Source: Proteocatella sphenisci DSM 23131
GTDB taxonomy: Bacteria > Bacillota > Clostridia > Peptostreptococcales > Filifactoraceae
Direction: 5' to 3'
Length of the DNA: 64,000 nucleotides
Assembly (NCBI RefSeq): GCF_000423525.1
Contig: NZ_AUID01000002.1
Location: forward strand, 1-64,000
In this document: in pieces, positions 8,513 through 18,156 of the stretch
Layout of the letters: every line of letters begins with the position of its first letter
Numbering within the stretch: position 1 is the first letter of the stretch
Notes under the pieces: generated by a model
Told to the model about the DNA's origin: nothing
The model's input: only the letters and a program-made list of their open reading frames with translations
The model's database searches: none
Translations under genes and position numbers: made by a program

Positions 8513-10456
8513 TTAAAACTGTACTTTTGGATTTGCGTATAAATTGTTATAATCTCCATCTAAATATACATAGTATTCTCTTAATTCTCCAGGAAGTCCC
8601 TTTACTTCTACCTCAAGTACTTCTCCCAGATCAATCGGTTTTACTGTCTTGTCATATATAAAGGTGTCTTTGGTTACATCTTTTATCTGTACTCTTACGT
8701 TTTCTTTATCTTTTGGAAGGGTTATTACCATTGCATAACTTACTTCTTTAGGTTTTTCATAACGATTGACTACTATACCCACTTCTGATCCTGTAGACAT
8801 TTTCTGACCCGGACTTGGGTTTTGTGAAAGAACTATGCCTTCGCTTTGGCCTTTGTCTTCTCTGTATGATACTTTAAGATTAAAGTTCTTCAGTATGTTT
8901 CTTGCCTCTTGCTCTGATTTACCAAGCACAGTAGGCAGTTCTATGTTATTTTCTTCTTTTCCCATGCTCACGGTTATCTTTACAGTTTGCCCTGCTTCTA
9001 TCTTGTCTCCGGCTCTTGGGGTCTGTTCTATGACAATATTTTCTTCAGCCTGGTCAAATTTGTACTCTACCGATTCTTCCAATTTAGCATCTGATATAAG
9101 TTTGGAGGCTTCTTCTATTTTTTTACCTGTGAGTTCGGGAACCACCACTTCTTCTTTCCTCTGGGCCGAGATAATTACTTCTATAGTTTCGCCTTTCATA
9201 ATTTTTGTTCCAGCCTCAGGATCTTGTTTTGCTATGAGTCCTGGTTCGTATATGTTATTGACTTCTTCTCCTGCAATACTTATCTCAACCCCATTTTCCA
9301 GCGCACTCTCTTTTGCTTCTTCGAATGTTTTTCCTGTAAATTCTGGTGTTTCAATTTTGTCTTTATCTGTATTCTGACCAAATCCACCATTTATCATGAA
9401 TATTATCCCTACAAAGACCAGGGCTGCTAGCAGTGCCCCAGTTACAGTCATTATAAGCTTTTTACTATCTTTTTTTTCAGATTTTATATCCGATTTTTTT
9501 TGAGATTTTTTAACCTTACTGCTTTCTTCAGACTTTTTTATTTCATTTTTATCACTTACGTCAGTAAATAATATCTTATATTGATCATCTGGTACTATTT
9601 TTTGTGTATGATATGTCTCATCTGAAAAATTATTCTCAAATGCCTTGTTTTCTTTTATATAGTCCAGATCTCTTATCAGGTCGCTGACTGTTTTGTATCT
9701 TCTGTCTGCACTTTTTTGCGTAGCTTTTCTTATTACATCTTTTATCTCTGCTGAAATATTGTCATTATCTGAAAAAGTAATCTCTTCTTGTATGTGTTTG
9801 AGCGCTATGTTTACAGGGGAGTCTCCTTCAAAGGGAAGTTTTCCTGTGATCATTTCATACATCACTATACCCAGTGAATATACGTCACTGCGCTCGTCAA
9901 CGTATCCGCCTCTTGCCTGCTCTGGTGAAAAATAATGTACTGATCCCATTATAGAACCTACAGCTGTAATAGTTGAACTGCTTACAGCCTTGGCTATACC
10001 AAAATCAGCAACTTTTACCATATTGTTCTTTGCAAGCATAATGTTTTGAGATTTTATATCTCTGTGGACTATTTTTTTGCTGTGCGCTTCTTCAAGGGCC
10101 ATTGCTATCTGCCTGGATATTGAAACCATAGTTTCTTGCTCTATTGCGCCTTTTTTGTGTATCTCATCTTTTAGGTTTTGTCCGTCTACAAATTCCATAA
10201 CAATATATGATATATCTTCGTCTTGTCCTACATCAAATATATTTATTATGTTCTGCTGATTAAGACTTGCAGCAGATTGTGCTTCATTCTTAAATTTTTC
10301 TATAAATTCTTCGTCTTTTCCAAATTCTGGCTTCAGCATTTTAATAGCTACTATCCTGTTAAGTATCCTGCATTTGGCCTTGTATACATAAGCCATACCG
10401 CCTTCGCCTATCTTTTCGAGTATTTCATATCTGTTTCCAAGCAGTTTATTTATCAT
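8513..10456 (-). CDS. prkC: Membrane Ser/Thr protein kinase with PASTA repeats (PrkC/StkP family)
   Basis: Eukaryotic-type kinase sensing cell-wall muropeptides or lipid II in relatives. The 647-aa protein has a cytoplasmic kinase domain (about 10-265) with IGEGGMAYV, catalytic HRDIKSQN and DFG (VADFGIAKA). A lysine-rich juxtamembrane segment follows, then a transmembrane helix near residues 332-354, and three extracellular PASTA repeats (about 370-570) recognisable from repeated PGAGDKI/PEAGTKI/PSPGQKM-type motifs. An extra C-terminal extracellular segment of about 75 residues follows the last PASTA. Its start overlaps the prpC stop by four bases. Confidence 0.95.
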   Translation of the reverse strand: MINKLLGNRYEILEKIGEGGMAYVYKAKCRILNRIVAIKMLKPEFGKDEEFIEKFKNEAQSAASLNQQNIINIFDVGQDEDISYIVMEFVDGQNLKDEIHKKGAIEQETMVSISRQIAMALEEAHSKKIVHRDIKSQNIMLAKNNMVKVADFGIAKAVSSSTITAVGSIMGSVHYFSPEQARGGYVDERSDVYSLGIVMYEMITGKLPFEGDSPVNIALKHIQEEITFSDNDNISAEIKDVIRKATQKSADRRYKTVSDLIRDLDYIKENKAFENNFSDETYHTQKIVPDDQYKILFTDVSDKNEIKKSEESSKVKKSQKKSDIKSEKKDSKKLIMTVTGALLAALVFVGIIFMINGGFGQNTDKDKIETPEFTGKTFEEAKESALENGVEISIAGEEVNNIYEPGLIAKQDPEAGTKIMKGETIEVIISAQRKEEVVVPELTGKKIEEASKLISDAKLEESVEYKFDQAEENIVIEQTPRAGDKIEAGQTVKITVSMGKEENNIELPTVLGKSEQEARNILKNFNLKVSYREDKGQSEGIVLSQNPSPGQKMSTGSEVGIVVNRYEKPKEVSYAMVITLPKDKENVRVQIKDVTKDTFIYDKTVKPIDLGEVLEVEVKGLPGELREYYVYLDGDYNNLYANPKVQF

Positions 10457-11220
10457 TTTATACCCACCTTACTGTCATACTTTATGCATATCAAAGAAAT
10501 GTTATCAATCCCACCTTTTTCAAGTGCTTTGTCTATGAGATCATTTGATTTCTGTTTCAGACTTGCATCTGTAGATATGACTTTTAGTATCTCTTCGTCT
10601 GTTATCATGTTTGTAAGCCCATCTGAGCATAATAGTAAAATATCTCTTTCTTTAAGTTCAAATTCATATGTGTCGATTTTTATATCGCAGTCTGTTCCTA
10701 TTGCCCTTGTTATTACATTTTTTTTGGGATGAGTAAGCGCTTCTTCTTTTGTAATTGCTCCTGATTCAATAAGCTCTTGTACAAATGAATTGTCTTTTGT
10801 AAGTTGCTTTATCCGGTTTTCCCTTACTATATAACACCGGCTATCTCCTACATTTGCAACCATGAGCATATCTCTTGACGTAACGGCAGCCACCATAGTA
10901 GTTCCCATTCCGTAATACTCTTCTTTTTCGCTCTCTTCAAATACCAAATGATTAGCTTTTTTTATTGAAAATGTAAGCATATCTACAATCTTCTGGTGTT
11001 TTTCTTCTGCAATGTATTCTTTTATTTTATCTTTGTTCTCTTCCATTGAAGAAATCACGGCAGTAGTAGCTATCCTGCTTGCTACTTCCCCATTTTTATG
11101 ACCACCCATTCCATCTGATACGATAAATATATGCGCCTCATCACAAAGCGAAAACTGGCCTACAAAGTCTTCATTATTTTCTCTTACCTTACCGACATGA
11201 CTTTTAATATAATATTCCAT
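10453..11220 (-). CDS. prpC: PP2C-family Ser/Thr phosphatase (PrpC/Stp)
   Basis: Manganese- or magnesium-dependent phosphatase that reverses PrkC phosphorylation. The 255-aa protein has the PP2C metal-binding motifs SDGMGGHKNGE and GDSRCY, the central LTKDNSFVQ, CSDGLTNMI and the C-terminal GGIDNISLI. It overlaps prkC by four bases (ATGA), a conserved phosphatase-kinase pair. It follows rlmN by 22 bases. Confidence 0.96.
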   Translation of the reverse strand: MEYYIKSHVGKVRENNEDFVGQFSLCDEAHIFIVSDGMGGHKNGEVASRIATTAVISSMEENKDKIKEYIAEEKHQKIVDMLTFSIKKANHLVFEESEKEEYYGMGTTMVAAVTSRDMLMVANVGDSRCYIVRENRIKQLTKDNSFVQELIESGAITKEEALTHPKKNVITRAIGTDCDIKIDTYEFELKERDILLLCSDGLTNMITDEEILKVISTDASLKQKSNDLIDKALEKGGIDNISLICIKYDSKVGIK

Positions 11221-11242
11221 GATATTATTCCCTCCATAAACT

Positions 11243-12283
11243 CTATATTTCAGTTTTATTGTCGATTATACTTCTTCTCAGTTGTCCGCAAGCTCCGGCA
11301 ATATCTCTTCCCAGCTCTCTTCTTACTGTAGCTTCTATATTATTTTTAATCAATATATTCTGAAACTCTTTTACTTTTTTCATATCCGGCCTTTTGAAGT
11401 CATTTTCTTTTATTTCATTTATAGGGATAATGTTGACATGAGAAAGTGATCCTCTTAGGAGTTTTGCAAGTTGCATTGCTGTTTGTGGATTATCATTCAC
11501 GCCTCTTATAAGTGCATATTCATAAGTTACTCTTCTTTTGGTTTTTTCTGAATAGGCTTTTGCCGCGCGTATCAGCTCTTCTACACTATAACTTTTTCCT
11601 ATAGGCATTATCTCCTCGCGTGCGTCCTGGCTAGTCTGGTGAAGAGATATGGCCAGGTTTACTGGTATTTCAAGTTCGGCCAGCCTTTGTATCTGAGGAA
11701 CCAGTCCGCATGTGGATACAGTTATATGTCTGTACCCAATGTTGAGTCCTTTTTCGTCATGGACCAGCACAAAAAACTTCTCCAGATTTTCCATGTTATC
11801 AAAGGGTTCTCCTGAACCCATTATAACTATATTGGAGATCCTCTCTCCGGCATCTTTTTGGGCAGTTATTATCTGTCCCAGTATCTCTCCTGCTGTCAGG
11901 TTTCTTACCAGGCCGTCTATTGTAGATGCGCAGAATTTGCATCCCATCCTGCACCCTACTTGTGTGGATATGCACAGGGAAAGCCCGTGCTTGTATTTCA
12001 TAAGCACCGTCTCTACAATATTGCCATCATCAAGTTCTATAAGATATTTTTTAGTTTCATCTTCCTGGGACTCCAGTTTTTGATATATTCCTGCTTTTGA
12101 AATATAGGCCACCTCTGAAAGCTTGTCTTTTAGTTTTTTGGGTATATTAGGTATTTGGTCTATGCTTTCAATGCCTTTTGATATAAATGAATATATCTGC
12201 TCAGAGCGATATTTAGGCTCTCCTATGGATACTATCAGCTCTTTTAACTCTTGGCCTGTAAGGCTCTTTATATCTTTTTTCAT
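11243..12283 (-). CDS. rlmN: Dual-specificity 23S rRNA/tRNA adenine-C2 methyltransferase RlmN
   Basis: Radical-SAM enzyme that methylates C2 of A2503 in 23S rRNA and A37 in some tRNAs. The 346-aa protein has the cluster-binding CRMGCKFC (Cys111, Cys115, Cys118), GSGEPFDN and the C-terminal catalytic Cys in GRDIAGACGQL. A longer HTH-like N-terminal domain precedes the barrel as usual. Located 13 bases after rsmB. Confidence 0.97.
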   Translation of the reverse strand: MKKDIKSLTGQELKELIVSIGEPKYRSEQIYSFISKGIESIDQIPNIPKKLKDKLSEVAYISKAGIYQKLESQEDETKKYLIELDDGNIVETVLMKYKHGLSLCISTQVGCRMGCKFCASTIDGLVRNLTAGEILGQIITAQKDAGERISNIVIMGSGEPFDNMENLEKFFVLVHDEKGLNIGYRHITVSTCGLVPQIQRLAELEIPVNLAISLHQTSQDAREEIMPIGKSYSVEELIRAAKAYSEKTKRRVTYEYALIRGVNDNPQTAMQLAKLLRGSLSHVNIIPINEIKENDFKRPDMKKVKEFQNILIKNNIEATVRRELGRDIAGACGQLRRSIIDNKTEI

Positions 12284-12296
12284 ATTTTCCCTTTTA

Positions 12297-13583
12297 TTAG
12301 CTGATTCTTTTCAGCTTGCATATATAAAATCCATCACTTTCACCGTCTGAAGGAAGCATCATAACATCTTCTTGGGTCTTTTCAAAATTGCCATTCTTTT
12401 TCAGAAAATCATCGGTTATATCCTGATTTTCTTCTTTATTAATTGTGCATGTACTATATATCATTATGCCACCAATCTTGATATACTTGGAAGCATTTTG
12501 AATTATTTTTCTTTGTATGTTATAGATAGAGCTTATATCTTTTATTGTCTTATACCTGATTTCTGGTTTTCTTCTTATTATTCCAATCCCTGAACAAGGG
12601 GCATCTACAAGCACTCTGTCGTATTTCCCAGCCATATCCGGATTGTATATAGTTGCGTCATTTTGGCTGGTGTTTACTATTTTAACTCCAAGTCTCTTGC
12701 AAGTATTAGTTACCAGTTCCAGTTTGTTCTGTGATATATCCATTGCGTCTATTCTGCCTTCATTATTCATAAGCTCTGCAATGTAACCAGTCTTGCCTCC
12801 TGGACATGCACAAATGTCTAGTATATATTCTCCAGCAGCTGGATCAAGTTCTTTTACGCATCTCATGGAGCTTATATCTTGTACACTGAAAAGTCCGTCT
12901 TTGTAGCTTTTGCTATTTTCTATATTTTTAAGATTCTTTACTACAAGCGCGCCTTTTACTTCTTCCACCAGCTGAGCATCTGCGCCTTCTTCTTTTAAAA
13001 GCTCTGCAAGCTTTTGAGGACTTGTTCTCAAAGAGTTGGCTCTTATATAAAGTTTGGGTTTTATTGAAAAACCATACATTATATCTTCAGTTCCTTCCAG
13101 ATCATACTGCTTCATAAGCAGGTCCACTATATCTGGGGATACTGAATATTCTACTGATACTCTTTCCGAAGTGTTTTTTATGTCTATATCAAATGCACCA
13201 GGGTCTCTTAGTACATTTCTCAAAACGGCATTTACAAATCCGCTTCCTCTTGGGAATACTTTTTTACATAGTTTTACAGATTCATCTACCGCTGCAAAAT
13301 CAGTCACTGAGTTCATTTCTCTTATCTGATAGAGGCCCATTTCAAGTATTACAAGTACTTCTCTTGAAATGTCTGATATTTTTTGCTTACTGAATTTTTG
13401 TATAACGTAGTCCAGATAAAGCTTGTTTTCTATTGTACCATATACTAGTTCTGTAAAAAAACCTCTGTTTATATTATCGAGTTCATTTTTTCTCAGTATT
13501 TTATTTATAGTTATGTTTGAATATCCACCTTGATTAATCACATTATATATGGCTTCATATCCCAATTCTCTTGGATTTTTCAT
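12297..13583 (-). CDS. rsmB: 16S rRNA m5C967 methyltransferase
   Basis: SAM-dependent cytosine-C5 methyltransferase of 16S rRNA. The 428-aa protein has an NusB-like N-terminal RNA-binding domain (about 1-130), the SAM-binding CACPGGKTGYIAE, the catalytic motif IV VDAPCSGIGIIRRKPEIRYK and motif VI YSTCTINKEEN, so both cysteines are present. It is a member of the conserved fmt-rsmB-rlmN run. Confidence 0.96.
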   Translation of the reverse strand: MKNPRELGYEAIYNVINQGGYSNITINKILRKNELDNINRGFFTELVYGTIENKLYLDYVIQKFSKQKISDISREVLVILEMGLYQIREMNSVTDFAAVDESVKLCKKVFPRGSGFVNAVLRNVLRDPGAFDIDIKNTSERVSVEYSVSPDIVDLLMKQYDLEGTEDIMYGFSIKPKLYIRANSLRTSPQKLAELLKEEGADAQLVEEVKGALVVKNLKNIENSKSYKDGLFSVQDISSMRCVKELDPAAGEYILDICACPGGKTGYIAELMNNEGRIDAMDISQNKLELVTNTCKRLGVKIVNTSQNDATIYNPDMAGKYDRVLVDAPCSGIGIIRRKPEIRYKTIKDISSIYNIQRKIIQNASKYIKIGGIMIYSTCTINKEENQDITDDFLKKNGNFEKTQEDVMMLPSDGESDGFYICKLKRIS

Positions 13584-13641
13584 AATTCCTCTTTCATTAT
13601 AATTTATATAAGTTACTTTATAATTTGTTTGTGTATCACCT

Positions 13642-13667
13642 TCAAAAAGGACGCAGTTTGCGTCCTT
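13642..13667 (-). terminator. Terminator after the zinc protease gene
   Basis: A perfect nine-base-pair stem (AAGGACGCA/TGCGTCCTT) with a three-base loop is followed on the minus strand by five thymidines. It lies between the protease stop codon and rsmB, so it may end or attenuate transcription entering rsmB. Confidence 0.75.
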
Positions 13668-13675
13668 AGTTTTTC

Positions 13676-14368
13676 TTATCTTCTGTTCCTGTCCCTTATA
13701 GCAATCAATCTCATAAGCTGTGATATTGCTGCTGCCGCTGCTGCAATATATGTCAGAGCTGCTGCATTTAGCATTCTTCTGCCCTGGGGTATCTCAGAGG
13801 GGCTTAGTATTCCCATCTCTGCCAGTAATTTTATAGCTTTACTGCTGGCGTTGAGCTCTACGGGAAGCGTTATCAACTGAAATAAGACACTGGCCGAGAA
13901 CATTATCACGCCTATATTGAATAGGGCAGGCATTGCTGCAATAAACATTCCGGCTGCTATAAATACCCATGCCAGATTTGATGCAAGGTTGACTACTGGA
14001 ACCAAACTGTTCCTTACTTTCAAGGGTACATACGCATTTGCATGCTGTAAGGCGTGCCCTACCTCATGCGCCGCTATTGAATTGGCAGCTATTGTGTTTC
14101 CGTAATATACATCATTTGAAAGTCTCAGTACTTTTGTTCTCGGGTCATAGTGATCGCTGAGTTTTCCAGCAACCAGCTCAATTTGTACATTGTTCAGGCC
14201 ATTTTTATCAAGTATCTCTCTGGCTGTCTGCATGCCTGTATAGCCCCTTGTAGTCCGTATTCTAGAAAACTTACTGTAGGCGCTGTTTATTTTCCCCTGA
14301 GCATACATAGTCAGTATCATTGCGGGAATCAGTATTATCATTGTGTTGTCGAAGTATAATGGGTACAT
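13676..14368 (-). CDS. Membrane zinc metallopeptidase, YugP family
   Basis: Putative neutral zinc metallopeptidase (Zn_peptidase_2/YugP family) of 230 aa. The active-site HEVGHALQH lies at residues 101-109. One N-terminal hydrophobic helix (about 8-22) and two or three further hydrophobic segments (about 115-165 and 205-222) place it in the membrane. It sits between fmt and rsmB, a common position in Clostridia. Its physiological substrate is unknown. Confidence 0.88.
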   Translation of the reverse strand: MYPLYFDNTMIILIPAMILTMYAQGKINSAYSKFSRIRTTRGYTGMQTAREILDKNGLNNVQIELVAGKLSDHYDPRTKVLRLSNDVYYGNTIAANSIAAHEVGHALQHANAYVPLKVRNSLVPVVNLASNLAWVFIAAGMFIAAMPALFNIGVIMFSASVLFQLITLPVELNASSKAIKLLAEMGILSPSEIPQGRRMLNAAALTYIAAAAAAISQLMRLIAIRDRNRR

Positions 14369-14382
14369 ATTTTTTCCTCCTG

Positions 14383-15312
14383 TTATACAAACAAGTCTCC
14401 TCGCTTTATATCATTTCCTTTAAGATATTCTTTTACAGGCATTCTTTTCTTGTTTGGAAATTGAACCTCATATACCAGCACACTGCTTTCTTTTGCCCTT
14501 ATCTCAATGCAGTCGCTTTTTACGTCTATTATTTCTCCATAATTATTATTAAGTGAAGGGTTTCCAAGCTTTAAATCGAATAGTTTTACAGTTTCATCAT
14601 TTAGTTTTGCATATGCTGATGGCCAGGGATCCACCCCTCTTGCAAGGTTTATAACAGCTTTGGCATCTTGGCTGAAATCAAGATGTCCCAGTTCTTTATT
14701 CATCATAGGCGCGTAAGATGATTTGCTATGATCTTGAGCGATTCTTGGCACTTGCCCTTTTTCAAACAACTCAAGCGTTCTTGAAAGAGTTTTTTTGCTT
14801 AAATCTGCAAGCTTGTCATGAAGTGACCCTGATGTATCTTCAGGCTCTATGTCTATCTCATCTGAAAGTATGATATCTCCAGTGTCTAGACCCTCTGCCA
14901 TATACATGGTGGTTATTCCTGTCTTTTCTTCACCATTTATTATAGCAAAATTTATTGGAGCCGCTCCCCTGTATTTTGGAAGCAGGGATGCATGTACGTT
15001 TATGCATCCCAGTCTTGGTATATCTAATATCTCTTTTGTTAATATCTGACCAAAAGCAGTTACGACTATAAGATCCGGATTTAAACTTTTTATAAGTTCT
15101 ACGGATTGTTTTTCTTTTACCCGATCTGGCTGATAGACTTCAAAACCATACTCCAGCGCTTTTTCTTTTACTGGTGTAGGTTGAAGTTTTTTGCCTCTTC
15201 CCTTGGGTTTGTCTTTTTGAGAAATGACAAGTAATACCTCGTCTCCTCTTTCTTTGAGAACTTCAAGTGAATTAACCGCAAACTCAGGAGTTCCCATAAA
15301 TATTATCTTCAT
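14383..15312 (-). CDS. fmt: Methionyl-tRNA formyltransferase
   Basis: Formylates initiator Met-tRNA using 10-formyltetrahydrofolate. The 309-aa protein has IIFMGTPEFAV at the start, the formyl-transfer motif HASLLPKYRGAAPIN and SLHDKLA. A C-terminal OB-like tRNA-binding domain is present. It is adjacent to def, the enzyme that later removes the formyl group. Confidence 0.97.
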   Translation of the reverse strand: MKIIFMGTPEFAVNSLEVLKERGDEVLLVISQKDKPKGRGKKLQPTPVKEKALEYGFEVYQPDRVKEKQSVELIKSLNPDLIVVTAFGQILTKEILDIPRLGCINVHASLLPKYRGAAPINFAIINGEEKTGITTMYMAEGLDTGDIILSDEIDIEPEDTSGSLHDKLADLSKKTLSRTLELFEKGQVPRIAQDHSKSSYAPMMNKELGHLDFSQDAKAVINLARGVDPWPSAYAKLNDETVKLFDLKLGNPSLNNNYGEIIDVKSDCIEIRAKESSVLVYEVQFPNKKRMPVKEYLKGNDIKRGDLFV

Positions 15313-15344
15313 ATTTATAAACTTACCTTTCTTAGCATATACTT

Positions 15345-15812
15345 TTATTCTGATTTTTCTTTGTCTGTCGTTTCTTTTTGTACTCTGTCTTTAAAAAGTA
15401 TTCCGTTCAGGTGATCATGCTCGTGAAGCACTGCTCTTGCAAACAGGTCTTCTCCTTCCATTACGCATTCTTGCATGTCTTCGTTGAAGAACTTGAACTT
15501 TACGTAATTTGGCCTGCATACCGGTGCATAGTATCCCGGAAGGCTAAGGCATCCTTCGTCGTCTGTCTGCGAGCCTTTGGTTTCAAGTATTTCTGGGTTG
15601 ATACAAACTACAGGTCCGTCTCCTACATCGATAACGAATATTCTTCTGAGAACCCCTACCTGTGGCGCAGCAAGGCCTACTCCATCTGCTTCATACATGG
15701 TATCTATCATATCTTCAATAAGTTCTTTTATTTTAGGTGTTATTTCTTCTACTTTTTTTGATTTTTTTCTAAGCACATCGTCTCCGTCATGCCTTATTGT
15801 TCTTATTGCCAT
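15345..15812 (-). CDS. def: Peptide deformylase
   Basis: Metal hydrolase that removes the formyl group from nascent proteins. The 155-aa protein carries the three family motifs: GVGLAAPQVG (45-54), EGCLSLPG with the metal-ligand Cys88, and HEHDH with His130, Glu131 and His134. Located between priA (16 bases upstream) and fmt (32 bases downstream). Confidence 0.97.
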   Translation of the reverse strand: MAIRTIRHDGDDVLRKKSKKVEEITPKIKELIEDMIDTMYEADGVGLAAPQVGVLRRIFVIDVGDGPVVCINPEILETKGSQTDDEGCLSLPGYYAPVCRPNYVKFKFFNEDMQECVMEGEDLFARAVLHEHDHLNGILFKDRVQKETTDKEKSE

Positions 15813-15828
15813 ATTTTCCTCCCGAAAA

Positions 15829-18084
15829 TTACATCATATTTTTAGGGTTTACATCTACCGATACAAATGTATCGTCATCTATAATTATACTTCTTTTTTC
15901 AGATAAAATAAAGTTTATTATACTTTTTAGCAGATATATTTCATTTTCTTTACTTGTCTTATAAAAGAGTTGCCATCTGTATTTTTTTTCTATCTTTTGT
16001 ATTATGCAGGGCGTAGGACCCAGAGGAATAAATTCCGCTCCTCTTTTGCCTGCATAAAAATTTATTGCATCTTTAATTTTTTCTGCTGTATTTGCTGCTT
16101 TCCCCATATTGGGGCTGCTTGATACGATTCTTACAATACTTCCAAATGGAGGATATCCAAAATCTTTTCTGGCTCTTATCTCGATTTCATAAAGCCCCTC
16201 GTAGTCATTGTTCTTTATAAATTCAAATATTTCATGGTCTTTCTCTACGGTCTGTACAATTACCTTTCCCTTGTGTTCTCCTCTGCCTGCTCTGCCAGCA
16301 ACCTGAGATACCATGGAAAATGTTTTTTCATAGCTCCTGTAATCTGGAAATCTCAGGCTCTGGTCTGCATTCAGGACTACAACCAAAGTCACATCTTCAA
16401 AATCCAGGCCTTTGCTTATCATTTGAGTCCCTATTAAAATATTGGCATTGGTGTCTTTGAATTCCATGAGTAGTCTCTCATATTCACCTTTTCTTGTCGT
16501 AGTGTCCTTATCAAGCCTTACCGTTTTTGCACCGACAATGGATTTTTTTATGTCTTCTTCTACTTTTTGCGTTCCCATTCCAGTTTCTTTCATTTTACTT
16601 CCACTGCACTCACTGCATATTCCATCATAAGTTTTGCTATATCCGCAGTAGTGACACATGAGCTTGTTTCCATTTTTATGGTAGTTGAGAGTTATATCAC
16701 AGTCCGGGCACTTTGGTGTATGAGCGCAGTCTGTACATGTGAGGCTCGTTGCAAATCCTCTTTTGTTTAGAAATACTATCACCTGTTTACCGCGGTCTAT
16801 CTCATTTTGAATTTCTTCTTTTATATGCTGATTTATAAGTGATGTATTGCCACTTCTAAGTTCATCCATAGTATCTGTTATCTGTATTTCAGGCAAAGTA
16901 GCATTAACCCTGCTGGTAAGTTTTACCAGGTCATATTCTTTGCAAGCTGCTTTGTAATATTGTTCTATGGTTGGGGTAGCGCTCCCTAAAACAACTGTTG
17001 CACCTGTGTACTCAGCTATTTTTTCAGCCACTTGGACAGTGTCATACTTGGGGTTTTGCTCGGATTTATATGCATCATCATGACATTCATCAATTATTAT
17101 GAGTCCCAGATTTTTAAGGGGTGAGAAAATAGCCGACCTTGCACCAATTACTATCTGGGCCTCTCCGCTCTCTATTATAGCCCACTGGTCTTTTTTTTCG
17201 CCTTCACTCAGATGACTGTGCATTATGGCAATGGTGTCTCCAAATATATTTCTAAAACGCGCTATAGTCTGGGGAGTAAGTGAAATTTCTGGAACCAGAA
17301 GTATTACTGATTTTTCATTTTCAAGTGCATCTGCTATAAGCCTGATGTATATTTCAGTTTTTCCCGAACCTGTTATACCAAAAAGTAACTTTGGTTTCTT
17401 GTTGTAGAGATTTTGCGTAATTTCTAAATACACATTTTCCTGCTCTTTTGTAAGAGTAGTTTTCTTGCTCTTAAGTTTATAGTTTTCTTCTGGCCTTCTA
17501 TATTGGAGTTTTTTTTCAAGCTGTGCAATGCCGTCTTCTACCAGCTGCTTTATTGGCTGACTCAGTATTACTTTGTTTTTTTCTTGTATTTCCATTATGT
17601 CTACAGGCCCTTTGATCAGCTCTTCAATTAAAAGAATTTTGTTTTTTGCATTTTTCCTCTGAGCGCCTTTGTATATCTCCAATTGTTCCAAGCTTAGCAA
17701 TGGTACAAGTATTCGCTTATATTTAAGCGAGGTTTTTTCTGCTTTTGGGAAAAAGAGTGAAACCGCCTCAAACATACTGCACATATATTGTTCTTTTATC
17801 CAAATCGCAATTTTAAGTGCTTCTGGGCTTATGAGAGGCACGTCTTCTTTTATTCCTGCTATCTGCTTGAGTACAATCTCCTTGGTGTTTTTTGTTTCAG
17901 AAGACTGGTCTGGTATATTTATTACAAGTGCTTCGTGTATCTTGTTCCCCTTGCCAAAAGGAACATCTACTCTTTGGCCTGGTTTTATGTCAGAAGGCGC
18001 CAGATAGTTAAAGACTCTGTCTACGTATCTGGATTTATGTTTTATGATTATTTCGACTTCAGTATTCATCATTGTGTCTGACAT
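15829..18084 (-). CDS. priA: Primosomal replication-restart helicase PriA
   Basis: 3'-to-5' helicase that reloads the replisome at stalled forks. The 751-aa protein has an N-terminal DNA-binding domain, Walker A GITGSGKTE (about residue 236), the DEAH-like DECHD, helicase motif GSATPT, and the zinc-binding cysteine cluster (CTDCAHTPKCPDC and CHYCGYSKTYDGICSEC). Motifs QMISKGLDF and QVAGRAGRG complete the helicase core. Full length. Confidence 0.97.
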   Translation of the reverse strand: MSDTMMNTEVEIIIKHKSRYVDRVFNYLAPSDIKPGQRVDVPFGKGNKIHEALVINIPDQSSETKNTKEIVLKQIAGIKEDVPLISPEALKIAIWIKEQYMCSMFEAVSLFFPKAEKTSLKYKRILVPLLSLEQLEIYKGAQRKNAKNKILLIEELIKGPVDIMEIQEKNKVILSQPIKQLVEDGIAQLEKKLQYRRPEENYKLKSKKTTLTKEQENVYLEITQNLYNKKPKLLFGITGSGKTEIYIRLIADALENEKSVILLVPEISLTPQTIARFRNIFGDTIAIMHSHLSEGEKKDQWAIIESGEAQIVIGARSAIFSPLKNLGLIIIDECHDDAYKSEQNPKYDTVQVAEKIAEYTGATVVLGSATPTIEQYYKAACKEYDLVKLTSRVNATLPEIQITDTMDELRSGNTSLINQHIKEEIQNEIDRGKQVIVFLNKRGFATSLTCTDCAHTPKCPDCDITLNYHKNGNKLMCHYCGYSKTYDGICSECSGSKMKETGMGTQKVEEDIKKSIVGAKTVRLDKDTTTRKGEYERLLMEFKDTNANILIGTQMISKGLDFEDVTLVVVLNADQSLRFPDYRSYEKTFSMVSQVAGRAGRGEHKGKVIVQTVEKDHEIFEFIKNNDYEGLYEIEIRARKDFGYPPFGSIVRIVSSSPNMGKAANTAEKIKDAINFYAGKRGAEFIPLGPTPCIIQKIEKKYRWQLFYKTSKENEIYLLKSIINFILSEKRSIIIDDDTFVSVDVNPKNMM

Positions 18085-18107
18085 TGAAATTCTCCTTAAT
18101 ATGTTCG

Positions 18108-18141
18108 AAAGAGGGCACTTTTATTATCAGTGTCCTCTCTT
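18108..18141 (-). terminator. Hairpin between coaBC and priA
   Basis: An imperfect stem (AAAGAGGgCACT paired with AGTGtCCTCTcTTT) occupies the 72-base gap after the coaBC stop codon. The thymidine run after it on the minus strand is weak, so partial termination or mRNA processing is as likely as full termination. Confidence 0.45.
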
Positions 18142-18156
18142 TATTCTTATGTGTAT

